Source: Caulobacter vibrioides
GTDB lineage: Bacteria > Pseudomonadota > Alphaproteobacteria > Caulobacterales > Caulobacteraceae
DNA length: 64,000 nt
Assembly: GCF_002310375.3 (NCBI RefSeq)
Contig: NZ_CP023315.3
Span: 1,984,001-2,048,000 of the forward strand
Direction of reading: 5' to 3'
The position numbers were made by a program, and so were the translations under genes. Below the pieces are notes generated by a model that worked only from the letters and a program-made list of their open reading frames with translations, was not told the origin of the DNA and made no database searches. How positions within the stretch are numbered: position 1 is the stretch's first letter; each line of letters opens with the position of its first letter. This document shows, in pieces, positions 17,818-26,350 of this stretch.

Positions 17818-20256
17818 TTAGCCCAGGCTCTCGACCTGAGCCGGGGTGAACGCCCCAACCTGAAGCGGCGTCATGGCGGCGATATTGGTGGTCGAGAGCC
17901 AGTCCAGTTGATTGATGGTCAGGCCCGGGATCTGGGTCGGCGCCAGGTAGCCGACCTGGGTCGTGGTCAGGCCGGCGATCACGGCGGTCGACAGTGAGCC
18001 CAACTGACTGGCGTTCAGCGCCTGGATCTGACTTTCGCTGAATTGGCTGAAAGCGCTGGGCGACAGATTGCGCAACTGGAACGAGGACAGCCCCTTCAAG
18101 GAGTCAGGCGTCAAGGCCGCGTACTGCTCAGTCGAAAGGGCCGCCAGATTGGTCACGGAGATCGCGACCACCTGGCTCGCCGTCAGCGCGGCGACCTGGG
18201 TGGTGGTGAAGTCGGCGATGTCCGTCTGAGACAAGGCGCTCAGCTGATTGGGGCTCAAGCCCGAGATCTGCCCGGCGGTCAAAGCCTGGAAGGCCGTACG
18301 GTCCAGGCCGGTGAGATGTCTGGTCGAAAGCCCGCCGACCTGGGTTCCGGTCAGGGCGGCGAACTGGGTTGTCGAAAGTTCGGCGAGATCGGTGTTGGTC
18401 ATGCCGCCCATCTGGGTCGCGCTCACCCCCGCCAGCTGGGTGGCCGACAGCGCCGCAATCTGGGTCTGGCCAAGGCCGTTAAAGTTGGTGATCGACAGCG
18501 CACCGATCTGCTCGCCGCTGAAGCTGGCCACCTGGGTCGGCGTAAAGCGGGCGAAGTCGATGTCGCTCAAGGCGCTGATCTGGGTGGTGGTGACCGCCGC
18601 CAGCTGCGACGCGGACAGGGCCTGGATCGCGTTGGCGCTCAAGCGGTTGAAGTTGGTGGTCGCCAGCGCCGTCAACTGCGAGGGCGCGAAGGCCTTGATC
18701 TGGGTGGTGGAGAACTTGTCGAAGCCGGTTGTCGACAGCCCCGCGATCTGCGTCGTGGTCAGTGCGGCGAGTTGCGTTTCGGTCAGGGCCTGAACCTGGC
18801 TCACAGCGATCGCGTTCAGGGTCTTGGTGGCCAGAGCCGCGATCTGGACGCCGTTCAAGACTGCGGCCTGATCCGGCGTGAACTCTGCGAAATCGGCCTC
18901 GGTCAGGCCGGCGACCTGGGTCGTGGTCAGTCCGGCCAACTGCGTCGCGGTCAGCGCCTGGATCTGACTGGCGCTGAGACTGTTGAAGGCGGCGGGCGAC
19001 AAGGCGCTCATTTGCGTGGTGCTGAAGACCTGCACCTGATCGGGCGTGAAGGCGCCGAGGCTTGTTTCCGACAAACCACCGATCTGGGTCTTGCTGAGGC
19101 CCTTCAACTGGGTTGCGGTCAGCGCCTGGAACTGGTCGCGGCCAAGACTGTTGAGGCTGGTCGGCGACAATACGGCCAGTTGCGTCGTGGCCAGCACTTC
19201 CACCTGGGCCGGCGTGAACTCGGCCAGATCGTCGCCAGTCAGGCCCGCGACCTGGGTGGTGGTCAGCGCCGTCAACTGGGTCGCGTCGAAAACCTGGACC
19301 CGGTCCGCGGCAAGGCTGTTCAGGCCCGTCGTGCTCAAGGCCGAGAGCTGAGCGGCGCTGAAATGGCGCATCTGGGCGGCCGTAAACTCGGCCAGATCGT
19401 TCTCGCTCAAGGCCCGCAGCTGGGTCGGCTTCAGGCCGGCCAACTGCGTGCCGGTCAGGCCCGCGACCTGGGTCGCAGACAGCCCCGACAGGCCCTCGGC
19501 GCTGAGCGCGCCAAGCTGGGTTCCGCTCATGCCTTCGACGACGGCGTCTGAGAGCACGGCGGCCTGAGCCGCGGACAGGGCGGTGAGTTGCGAGGCGCCG
19601 AGCGACGTGATGCTGGTGCTCAGGCTGCGCAACTGGGTTGTCGACAGCGCAGCGACCTGAGTGGCGGTCATGCGCTGGAGTTGGGTGGTGCTCAGGGCCG
19701 CTAGGCGTGAGCCTTCCAGAGACGGGACCAGGTCGACGGGCAGGGCGGCGATCTGCGTTCCGGTCAGCGCGGAGATCTTCTCCAGCGAGAGCTCCTCCAG
19801 ATCGGTCGCGCTGAAGGCGGCGATCTGAGTGGTGGTCAGTTGCGCCAGCTGCGTCGTGCTCAGGGCCGCGATCTGGGTCGCGTCCAACGCCGTGAAGTGG
19901 GTGGCGTCCATGGCGCCGATCTGGACGGCGCTCAGCGCCTGCAACCTGTCCGAGTCGAGCTTGGCCAGCTGGGTCGAGGTCAGGGCGTTCAGCTGGACGC
20001 CGCTGAAGGCCTGAAGTTGGTCGACATCGAACAAGAGGTTCTGGGCGAAGGCCGGGATCTGGGTCGCCGTCAGGCCCTTGACCTGGGTCGACGAGAGCGC
20101 GGAGACCTGACTGGCGTCCAGAGTACCGATCGCTGCGTCCGACAGCGCGCCGACCTGGGTCTTGGTCAGCGACTCCAGTTTGGTGGTCGACAGGGTCTGT
20201 ATCGTCGTCGTCGCCAGGGCGGCGATCTGGGCGGCGGACAGGTACGAAATCGGCAC
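17818..20256 (-). CDS. Octapeptide-repeat solenoid-like protein of unknown function
   Basis: 812 residues, GTG start at 20256. Nearly the whole protein is an uninterrupted array of about 99 eight-residue units with consensus (L/F)-(S/T)-x-T-Q-(L/I/V)-x-(A/G). From residue 267 to 770 the units are grouped in nine super-repeats of exactly seven units (56 residues): unit 3 often ends D-L-A-E or similar, unit 4 starts F-T, and unit 6 often carries N near its end. The only breaks are an irregular stretch near residues 70-83 and one seven-residue unit near 212. No signal peptide, membrane segment, Cys or enzyme motif. It lies 89 bases downstream of an Hsp70-like gene on the same strand. An octad with one large hydrophobic position suggests a beta- or alpha/beta-solenoid; an adhesin or structural role is speculation. 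Confidence 0.85.
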   Translation of the reverse strand: MPISYLSAAQIAALATTTIQTLSTTKLESLTKTQVGALSDAAIGTLDASQVSALSSTQVKGLTATQIPAFAQNLLFDVDQLQAFSGVQLNALTSTQLAKLDSDRLQALSAVQIGAMDATHFTALDATQIAALSTTQLAQLTTTQIAAFSATDLEELSLEKISALTGTQIAALPVDLVPSLEGSRLAALSTTQLQRMTATQVAALSTTQLRSLSTSITSLGASQLTALSAAQAAVLSDAVVEGMSGTQLGALSAEGLSGLSATQVAGLTGTQLAGLKPTQLRALSENDLAEFTAAQMRHFSAAQLSALSTTGLNSLAADRVQVFDATQLTALTTTQVAGLTGDDLAEFTPAQVEVLATTQLAVLSPTSLNSLGRDQFQALTATQLKGLSKTQIGGLSETSLGAFTPDQVQVFSTTQMSALSPAAFNSLSASQIQALTATQLAGLTTTQVAGLTEADFAEFTPDQAAVLNGVQIAALATKTLNAIAVSQVQALTETQLAALTTTQIAGLSTTGFDKFSTTQIKAFAPSQLTALATTNFNRLSANAIQALSASQLAAVTTTQISALSDIDFARFTPTQVASFSGEQIGALSITNFNGLGQTQIAALSATQLAGVSATQMGGMTNTDLAELSTTQFAALTGTQVGGLSTRHLTGLDRTAFQALTAGQISGLSPNQLSALSQTDIADFTTTQVAALTASQVVAISVTNLAALSTEQYAALTPDSLKGLSSFQLRNLSPSAFSQFSESQIQALNASQLGSLSTAVIAGLTTTQVGYLAPTQIPGLTINQLDWLSTTNIAAMTPLQVGAFTPAQVESLG
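17947..19458 (-). repeat. Nine tandem 168-bp (56-codon) super-repeats
   Basis: Coding repeats for residues 267-770 of the octapeptide-repeat protein. Each 168-base unit contains seven 24-base subunits. Copies are diverged, but the order of marker subunits is kept in all nine. Confidence 0.8.
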
Positions 20257-20345
20257 TGGATTCGTTGCCCCACAAGGTCGCGACGCGAATCGTTCGCGTT
20301 AACCCTAAGCCAAAGCGCCGGGCGCCACCATGCGGCGAATGGGGC

Positions 20346-21686
20346 CTAGCCTGCGCGCATGGTCCAGAGATCCAGGTCCGCTTCGCGACCGATCAGGGCC
20401 AGGCCCGAGGCGATCGACTCGAACTCGCCGCCGCTCTCGATCTTGTCGGCGCCGAAGCGACGCAGGAAGATCTCGCGCACCGCCGGCACGAACGAGCTGC
20501 CGCCCGTGAGGAACACGCGATCGACGCCGGCTTCAGTGAGGTTGGCCTGAGCGAGGGCCTGGCCCACGGCCGTCTCGATCGCCGCGAGTTCGGGCGCGAT
20601 CCAGGCTTCGAACTCGGACCGCGCCACGGGCTTTTCGATCCGCACCGAGCCGGCCTCGAACCGGAACGTCGCTTCGTCCTGGCTCGACAGCGCCTCCTTC
20701 AGCGCCGAGACCGAGCGATACAGCGCATAGCCGTGATTGCCGTCCAGCACCTCGATCAGCGCGGCGATCTTGTCGGGCTCGACCGCCGTCCGTTCCAGGG
20801 CGCGGATGTCGCGCATGTCCTTGGAGGCGCGCAGCAGGGCCAGCTGGTCCCAACGCGCGAAGGCGGCGTAGTAGCGCTGCGGGATCGGCAGGCTGTTGGA
20901 GAACGACCGGTAGTCCGAACCCTTGCCCAGCTCCGGCGAGACCAGCTGGTCGATGATCCGATAGTCGAAAGCGTCGCCTGCCACGCCGACGCCTGAGCGC
21001 GATAGCGGTGTGGAACGCAGCGTCCCGTCCGTAGCGCGCTCGAACCGCACCAGCGAGAAGTCACTGGTGCCGCCGCCGAAGTCGGCCACCAGCACGGTGG
21101 CGTCCTGCTTCAGTTGCCGGGCGAAGAAGAAGGCCGCGCCGACCGGCTCATAGGCGTAGCGGATATCGGTGAAACCCAGACGCTGGAAGGCGGCCTCATA
21201 GCGCGTCAGCGCCAGGGCCTCGTCCGGCGAGGAGCCCGCGAAGGTCACCGGACGGCCGACGATGATGCGCGGTGGCAGGTCCGACAGTTGCGCGCCCGCA
21301 TGGTCGCGCAGGCGGAGCAGGAAGGCGGCCAGCAGGTCTTCGAACTGGTAGCGCTTGTTGAGAATGCGCGTCTCGGTAAAGGCGGCCGAGGCGGCGAAGG
21401 TCTTGAACGACTGGATGAACCGCGTCTCCAGCGGATCTTCCAGATAGGACTCGATCGCCCAGGGGCCGGCCTCGACCACCCGCTCGTTCGCCGCCTCGCC
21501 CACGCCCTGGACGCTATGAAAGCTGAGCGCCGAGCGGAAGGCGAAGAGGTCGCGGTTGTTGATCGCATAGCGGACCAGCCGCGCCTGATCATCGCCCAGG
21601 GTCAGCGAGACCACGGTGTTGGTGGTGCCGAAGTCGACGCCGATGGTCGGCGCGCCAGCGGCCGAAACGGAGGAAGCGGCCGTCAT
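20346..21686 (-). CDS. Hsp70-family protein (YegD-like)
   Basis: 446 residues, comparable to E. coli YegD and shorter than DnaK (~640): it has the actin-like ATPase domain but not the full substrate-binding and lid domains. Motifs: IGVDFGTTNTVVSL (phosphate 1), VLVADFGGGTSDFSLVRFE (phosphate 2), VFLTGGSSFVPAVREIF (adenosine). Function of this subfamily is unclear. ATG 21686. The octapeptide-repeat gene follows on the same strand after 89 bases, so this could be a chaperone for that protein, which is inference. Divergent from the flavoprotein gene. Confidence 0.9.
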   Translation of the reverse strand: MTAASSVSAAGAPTIGVDFGTTNTVVSLTLGDDQARLVRYAINNRDLFAFRSALSFHSVQGVGEAANERVVEAGPWAIESYLEDPLETRFIQSFKTFAASAAFTETRILNKRYQFEDLLAAFLLRLRDHAGAQLSDLPPRIIVGRPVTFAGSSPDEALALTRYEAAFQRLGFTDIRYAYEPVGAAFFFARQLKQDATVLVADFGGGTSDFSLVRFERATDGTLRSTPLSRSGVGVAGDAFDYRIIDQLVSPELGKGSDYRSFSNSLPIPQRYYAAFARWDQLALLRASKDMRDIRALERTAVEPDKIAALIEVLDGNHGYALYRSVSALKEALSSQDEATFRFEAGSVRIEKPVARSEFEAWIAPELAAIETAVGQALAQANLTEAGVDRVFLTGGSSFVPAVREIFLRRFGADKIESGGEFESIASGLALIGREADLDLWTMRAG

Positions 21687-21837
21687 GGGGGGCTCGATCG
21701 TGCGGTGCGGGAGGGGGCGAGCGTCGTAACGCCTTCCGCTGGAAGGTCAAGCCGATGTGGCGGTTCGCCGCCCTTGGATCAGTTGACTTGCGCGGCCGCC
21801 TCCGCTCGAAGGAGGGCCAGCAGAGAACGGATAAACC

Positions 21838-23019
21838 TTGGAAACCTTCGACGTTGTGGTGATCGGCGCGGGCGCGGCCGGCATGATGTGCGCCATCGAG
21901 GCGGGCAAGCGCGGGCGCTCGGTCCTGGTGGTCGACCACGCCAAGGCGCCGGGCGAGAAGATCCGCATCAGCGGCGGCGGGCGCTGCAACTTCACCAACA
22001 CCGGCGCGACGATCCATAACTTCCTGTCGGCCAATCCGAAGTTCGCCCTGTCGGCGCTGCGTCGCTATCGCCCGCGCGACTTCATCGCCCTGGTGGAGCG
22101 CTACGGCATCGCCTACCACGAGAAGGCCCTGGGGCAGCTGTTCTGCGACGGCTCGGCCAAGCAGATCATCACCATGCTGCTGACCGAGATGAAGGCCGCC
22201 GGCGTGACGCTGCGGCTGGAGACCAGCGTGGAGAGCGTGGCCAAGGCCGCGTCTGGATTCGAGGTCTCCCTCTCTTCAGGCAAGGTCGCCTGCGCCTCGC
22301 TGGTGGTGGCCAGCGGCGGCAAGTCGATCCCGAAGATGGGCGCGACGGGGCTGGGCTATGACATCGCCAAGCAGTTTGGCCTCAACATCATCGAGACCCG
22401 CCCAGCGCTGGTGCCCCTGACCTTCGAGGCCGGCATGCTGGCGCGTTTGACGCCCTTGTCGGGCGTGGCGCTGGACGCCGTGGTCGGCCACGGCAAGACC
22501 AAGTTCCAGGAAGGTATGCTGTTCACGCACCGGGGGCTTTCGGGTCCCTCGATCCTGCAGATCTCGTCCTACTGGCGTGAAGGCGACGAGATCCGGGTCG
22601 ACATGGCGCCGGGCGTCGACGCCTTGGCGGCGCTGAAGACCGCGCGCACGGCCACGCCGCGTCAGGCGGTGGCGACGGTGCTGGCGACCCTTCTGCCCAA
22701 GCGCGTCGCGCAGGCGATCGCCGAGGAAGAGGCGCCCGATAAGGGCAATATCGCGGACTGTTCGGACAAGGTGCTGGGACGGCTAGCCTCAGCGGTCAAC
22801 GCCTGGACGTTCAAGCCGGTGGGCTCGGAAGGCTATCGCACCGCTGAAGTGACGCTGGGCGGGGTCGACACCGAAGCGCTGGACTCCCGCACCCTGGAGG
22901 CCAAGGCCGTGCCCGGGCTGTTCTTCATCGGCGAGGTCGTGGACGTCACCGGCTGGTTGGGCGGCTATAACTTCCAGTGGGCCTGGGCGTCGGGCTGGAG
23001 CGCGGGGCAGTCGGTTTAG
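21838..23019 (+). CDS. BaiN/HI0933-type FAD-dependent oxidoreductase
   Basis: 393 residues with a TTG start (ETFDVVVIGAGAAGMMCAIE). The Rossmann FAD motif is at residues 8-13; the family signature KIRISGGGRCNFTNTG is present, and the C-terminal FIGEVVDVTGWLGGYNFQWA segment is diagnostic of the HI0933/YhiN ('aminoacetone oxidase family') group. Physiological substrate uncertain; in clostridia BaiN acts on bile acids, which does not transfer here. Converges with the helicase gene across an extragenic repeat. Confidence 0.92.
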   Translation: METFDVVVIGAGAAGMMCAIEAGKRGRSVLVVDHAKAPGEKIRISGGGRCNFTNTGATIHNFLSANPKFALSALRRYRPRDFIALVERYGIAYHEKALGQLFCDGSAKQIITMLLTEMKAAGVTLRLETSVESVAKAASGFEVSLSSGKVACASLVVASGGKSIPKMGATGLGYDIAKQFGLNIIETRPALVPLTFEAGMLARLTPLSGVALDAVVGHGKTKFQEGMLFTHRGLSGPSILQISSYWREGDEIRVDMAPGVDALAALKTARTATPRQAVATVLATLLPKRVAQAIAEEEAPDKGNIADCSDKVLGRLASAVNAWTFKPVGSEGYRTAEVTLGGVDTEALDSRTLEAKAVPGLFFIGEVVDVTGWLGGYNFQWAWASGWSAGQSV

Positions 23020-23023
23020 CCAC

Positions 23024-23133
23024 TTGCCCCCTCCGCGCTTCGCGCTCCTCCCCCAGAGGGGGAAGAAGGCACGCGCACACCTTCCGCCCCCTCTGGGGGC
23101 GGACGACCTGCGAAGCAGGTCAGGTGGGGGCAA
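23024..23133. repeat. Extragenic palindromic element
   Basis: Nested inverted repeats between convergent genes: outer arms TTGCCCCC (23024-23031) and GGGGGCAA (23126-23133); inner hairpins CCCCC-AGA-GGGGG (23050-23062) and GCCCCC-TCT-GGGGGC (23086-23100). Reminiscent of dispersed extragenic repeats of Caulobacter; it may also terminate both genes. Confidence 0.7.
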
Positions 23134-23147
23134 AGTGACCGCTTAGG

Positions 23148-25376
23148 CTACTTCTTCTTGAACGGCTTGCCGCCGGCCTTGGCGTCGAAGCTCTTGGCCT
23201 TGAAGGGCTTGGGGCCCCGGAAGGGCTTGGCGGGGCCGTCGGCGTCGCGCTTGCCGGCATAGGGCTTGGCGTACGGCTTGGGACCGGCGGCGTTGTCGCT
23301 GAAGGCCTTCTTGAAGGGCTTCTTGGGCGCGTCGCCGTCAGCGCGCGGGGCGCGGGGCTTGAACTCACGCGGCTTGAACTCGCCGGGCGCGGAGTCGCCG
23401 GCCTCGTGACGCGGCTTGAAGGCGCGCTTGGGAGCGCCTTCGGAGTCCTGCGGCGAGTACGGACGCGGCGCGTCGGTGTCGCGCGGGGCGCGGCGCGGCT
23501 TGTAGTCGCCCTTGGGCTCTTCGCCCCGGCTGTAGGGTTTGGCGTTGCTGAAGCCGTCGTCGCCGAAGCTGGACGGGCGCGGGGTGTGATCGCGCGAACC
23601 AGGGGCGTTGGCGCGCGGCGAGCGCGGCGCGTCGTCGCGGTCACGCGGCGGGCGCGGCTTGTACTCGCGTGGGCCGTCGTTGTCGCCCCTCGGCGGACGC
23701 GGCGTGAAGTCCCGGCGCGGACCCGCTTCGCGCGCCGCCGGCGCCGTGGTCGGGGTGATCGAGACGTCTTCGCGCACGGTCGTCTGGACCGCCGCGCCGA
23801 ACTTCACCGCCGCCTCGTTCGAGATCTCGAACTTGGTGTCGTAGTCGAAGATCCTGATCGCGCCGATGTCCTTCTTGGTGATGTGGCCCAGGCGGCAGAT
23901 CATCGGGATCAGCCACTTGGGATCGGCGTTGCCGCGACGGCCAACGCTGATGCGGAACCACTCCGAGCCTTCCATGCTGACGCGCGGTTCGCGCTCGGGG
24001 CGCTCTCCAAACTCGCGCGGCTCACGCGGCTCACGCGAACGCGGACCCGGATCGGCGCCGTGGCGCGGATCGTCATAGATGTCTTCCGGCGAAGGCAGCT
24101 TGGCGCGGCGGGTGCGGATCAGCGCGGCGGCGATCTCGACCGGCGTGCGCTTGGCCAGCATGGCCTCGGCCAGGGCGACATCCTCTTCGGTCGAGGCCTC
24201 GCTGAAGATCGGATCCTCGAGCAGACGCTCCTGGTCCTTCTCGCGGATCGAGTCGGCGCTGGGCGCGCCGCCCCAGTCGGCTTCGACGCCGGCGGCGAAG
24301 AGCAGCTGCTCGGCCTTGCGGCGACGGGTGTAGGGGACGACCAGGGCGCTGACGCCCTTCTTGCCGGCGCGGCCGGTGCGGCCGGAACGGTGCAGCAGGG
24401 TGGCCTTGTTAATCGGCAGCTCGGCGTGGATCACGAGGCCGAGATCCGGCAGGTCGAGACCGCGCGCGGCGACGTCGGTGGCGACGCAGACGCGGGCGTG
24501 GCCGTCGCGCAGAGCCTGCAGGGCGTCGGCGCGTTCACGCTGCGACAGCTCGCCGGACAGGCCCACGACCGCGAAGCCGCGCTCGCGCAGCTTGGCGTGC
24601 ATCGAGCGGACGCTTTCGCGGGTGTTGGCGAACACCAGGGCGCCGGGGGCTTCGAAGAAGCGCAGCAGGTTGACGACCGCGTGCTCGACCTCGTTGGGGG
24701 CCACGCGCACGGCGCGATACTCGATGTCGCGGTGCGGTTCGTTGCGGCCGATGGTGTCGATGCGGACGGCGTCGTTCTGATAGCGCTTGGCCAGCTCGAC
24801 GATGTCGCGGGCCAGGGTGGCCGAGAACAGCAGGGTGCGACGCTCGGCCGGGGCGGCGTCGAGGATGAACTCCAGATCCTCGCGGAAGCCCATGTCCAGC
24901 ATCTCGTCAGCCTCGTCGAGGACGGCGACCTTCAGCTTGGAGAGATCAAGGTGACCACGCTCGATGTGGTCGCGCAGACGGCCGGGGGTGCCGACGACGA
25001 TATGGGCGCCGTAGTTCAGCGCGCGCTGCTCGCGGCGGGCGTCCATGCCGCCAACGCAGTTGATCACTGCGGCCTTGGCTTCGGCATAGAGCCAGCCCAG
25101 CTCGCGATTGACCTGCATGGCCAGCTCGCGGGTCGGGGCGATGACCAGGGCCAGCGGTTCGGCGGCCTGGCCGAAGGTTTCGGCGTCGCCGAGCAGAGTC
25201 GGAGCAGCTGCGAGGCCGAAGGCGACGGTCTTGCCAGAGCCCGTCTGGGCGCTGACCAGCAGGTCGCGGTCGGCGGCGTCGGCGGCCAGCACGGCGGCCT
25301 GAACGGGGGTGGGCTCGGCATAGCCTTGAGCGGCGAGAGCCCGCTCAAGAGCGGGGTGGGAGGCGGGGAAGGGCAT
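23148..25376 (-). CDS. DEAD-box RNA helicase with DbpA-type RNA-binding domain and long basic tail
   Basis: 742 residues from ATG 25376 (MPFPASHPALERALAAQGYA); an in-frame ATG at 25409 would add 11 residues. RecA-like core: motif I AQTGSGKT (43-50), PTRELAMQV (81-89), DEADEML (154-160), SAT, and motif VI HRSGRTGRAGKKG. Then a DbpA/CsdA-like RRM (SEWFRISVGRRGNADPKWLI) and a roughly 240-residue low-complexity Arg/Pro/Lys/Gly tail ending KPFKKK. Most like the DeaD/CsdA group, which remodels structured RNA in ribosome assembly and mRNA decay, especially in the cold. The tail suggests RNA binding or condensate formation. Monocistronic. Confidence 0.93.
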   Translation of the reverse strand: MPFPASHPALERALAAQGYAEPTPVQAAVLAADAADRDLLVSAQTGSGKTVAFGLAAAPTLLGDAETFGQAAEPLALVIAPTRELAMQVNRELGWLYAEAKAAVINCVGGMDARREQRALNYGAHIVVGTPGRLRDHIERGHLDLSKLKVAVLDEADEMLDMGFREDLEFILDAAPAERRTLLFSATLARDIVELAKRYQNDAVRIDTIGRNEPHRDIEYRAVRVAPNEVEHAVVNLLRFFEAPGALVFANTRESVRSMHAKLRERGFAVVGLSGELSQRERADALQALRDGHARVCVATDVAARGLDLPDLGLVIHAELPINKATLLHRSGRTGRAGKKGVSALVVPYTRRRKAEQLLFAAGVEADWGGAPSADSIREKDQERLLEDPIFSEASTEEDVALAEAMLAKRTPVEIAAALIRTRRAKLPSPEDIYDDPRHGADPGPRSREPREPREFGERPEREPRVSMEGSEWFRISVGRRGNADPKWLIPMICRLGHITKKDIGAIRIFDYDTKFEISNEAAVKFGAAVQTTVREDVSITPTTAPAAREAGPRRDFTPRPPRGDNDGPREYKPRPPRDRDDAPRSPRANAPGSRDHTPRPSSFGDDGFSNAKPYSRGEEPKGDYKPRRAPRDTDAPRPYSPQDSEGAPKRAFKPRHEAGDSAPGEFKPREFKPRAPRADGDAPKKPFKKAFSDNAAGPKPYAKPYAGKRDADGPAKPFRGPKPFKAKSFDAKAGGKPFKKK

Positions 25377-25612
25377 ATGGGTCCAGTTCACGTCTGCGAC
25401 CGCGCACATAAAACGCGCGGCTCGCGCCATGACCAAATCGGGCCCCTTTGAAGCCTTGAACGCTTCCCTCGGACCGCTTCTTGGTCGAATTCCAACAAAA
25501 ATAGCCCCCTTCCGCCGCCGAAGCGACACGAAGGGGGCCCGATGAGCGGCCTTATGCGCTTGCTGCGGTGCAAAAAGCAAGCGTGGTTCTGTTACGCGCG
25601 GTTTTGTCGCGG

Positions 25613-26065
25613 CTAGGCGAGGCTCGTCTCGCCCTTGCGCCGTGCGGTCAGTTCGCCCGCCAGGCGGGCGACGCCGGCGGTCAGCAGGCCAAGCATGGCC
25701 ATCATCAGCGCTTCGGCCATGCCGGGCGCCATGACCGCCAGGCTGGGCGTGGCCCCGAGGTTGGCGATACCCACCGCGCCGGCCAGGAGTGTATAGGTCG
25801 CTGCGGCGAAGCCGAGGGGCAGGGCGCTCTTGTTGATCGCCGTCAGCCAACGGGTTTCGGGTCGGATGGCGGCCATGACAGGGGCGACAACCAGGCCGGC
25901 GGCCAACAACAAGGCGATCAATTGCACGGGCGCCGCCGCGTTAGCGAAGATCGCCAACAGGGTCAGCGGCTCGCGGCCCGACGGCGCGACCGCGGTCGAC
26001 GCCAAGGCGGGCGTGGCCAGAATCGCAGCGGCGACGGCGATGAGGGAAAGGTGGCGTAGGCGCAT
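25613..26065 (-). CDS. Small ExbB/TolQ-like membrane protein
   Basis: 150 residues: signal-like N-terminus (HLSLIAVAAAILATPALAS), then three hydrophobic segments at roughly 45-68, 82-105 and 118-140. The block LAVMAPGMAEALMMAMLGLL resembles the conserved 'PGIAEALxxTAxGL' pore helix of MotA/TolQ/ExbB proton-channel proteins, but the protein is shorter than ExbB (~240) and no ExbD or TonB partner is adjacent. Function is therefore uncertain. ATG 26065; two operator-like palindromes lie just upstream. The 236 bases between this gene and the helicase hold nothing I recognise. Confidence 0.7.
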   Translation of the reverse strand: MRLRHLSLIAVAAAILATPALASTAVAPSGREPLTLLAIFANAAAPVQLIALLLAAGLVVAPVMAAIRPETRWLTAINKSALPLGFAAATYTLLAGAVGIANLGATPSLAVMAPGMAEALMMAMLGLLTAGVARLAGELTARRKGETSLA

Positions 26066-26080
26066 GGTCGGTTCCCGTTG

Positions 26081-26118
26081 ATTACGTTTGTAATATGCAT
26101 GACAATTACGAACGTAAT
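26081..26118 (-). promoter_or_regulatory. Tandem BlaI/CopY-like operators over a promoter
   Basis: Two 14-bp palindromes, ATTACGTTTGTAAT (26081-26094) and ATTACGAACGTAAT (26105-26118), spaced 24 bases centre to centre, 16-53 bases upstream of the ExbB-like gene. TTGACA on the minus strand (26125-26130) could be the -35 box, putting both palindromes over or just after the promoter. The form resembles TTACA-N2-TGTAA operators of BlaI/MecI/CopY repressors. The regulator is not encoded nearby. Confidence 0.6.
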
Positions 26119-26167
26119 ATCCGATGTCAAGCCGGCGCGTATCCCCGGCGAAGGATGGGAACAGAAT

Positions 26168-26350
26168 CCCTCTCTCTGAGAGAGAGGGAGGGGCCCGCCG
26201 CGCAGCGGTGGGAGGGTGAGTGGTTACGGTGATAGCCGTGAAAGTACCGCCTTTTCAGTCGCTTGTCAGTCCCTGCCTTGTCCGGAAGGGGTGGAACCTC
26301 TCACCCTCCCAAGATTTGCTTGGGCCCCTCCCTCTCTCTAAGAGAGAGGG
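26168..26350. repeat. Pair of inverted extragenic repeats (CCCTCTCTCT type)
   Basis: Copy 1 at 26168-26220 reads CCCTCTCTCTGAGAGAGAGG then GAGGGGCCC...GGGAGGGTGAG. Copy 2 at 26297-26350 is its inverted counterpart (CCTCTCACCCTCCC...GGGCCCCTCCCTCTC). Only the 10-base loop between GGGCCC and GGGAGG differs greatly. About 76 bases separate them. Confidence 0.75.

Noticed and set aside
17947-19458. Regular 24-bp/168-bp repeats that could suggest a CRISPR array
   Set aside because: The repeats are coding, diverged, lack unique spacers, and keep an open frame without interruption.
18043-19551. 502-codon open frame antisense to the repeat protein
   Set aside because: It mirrors the 24-base coding repeat of the opposite strand, giving only a Gly/Arg/Gln-rich shadow sequence.
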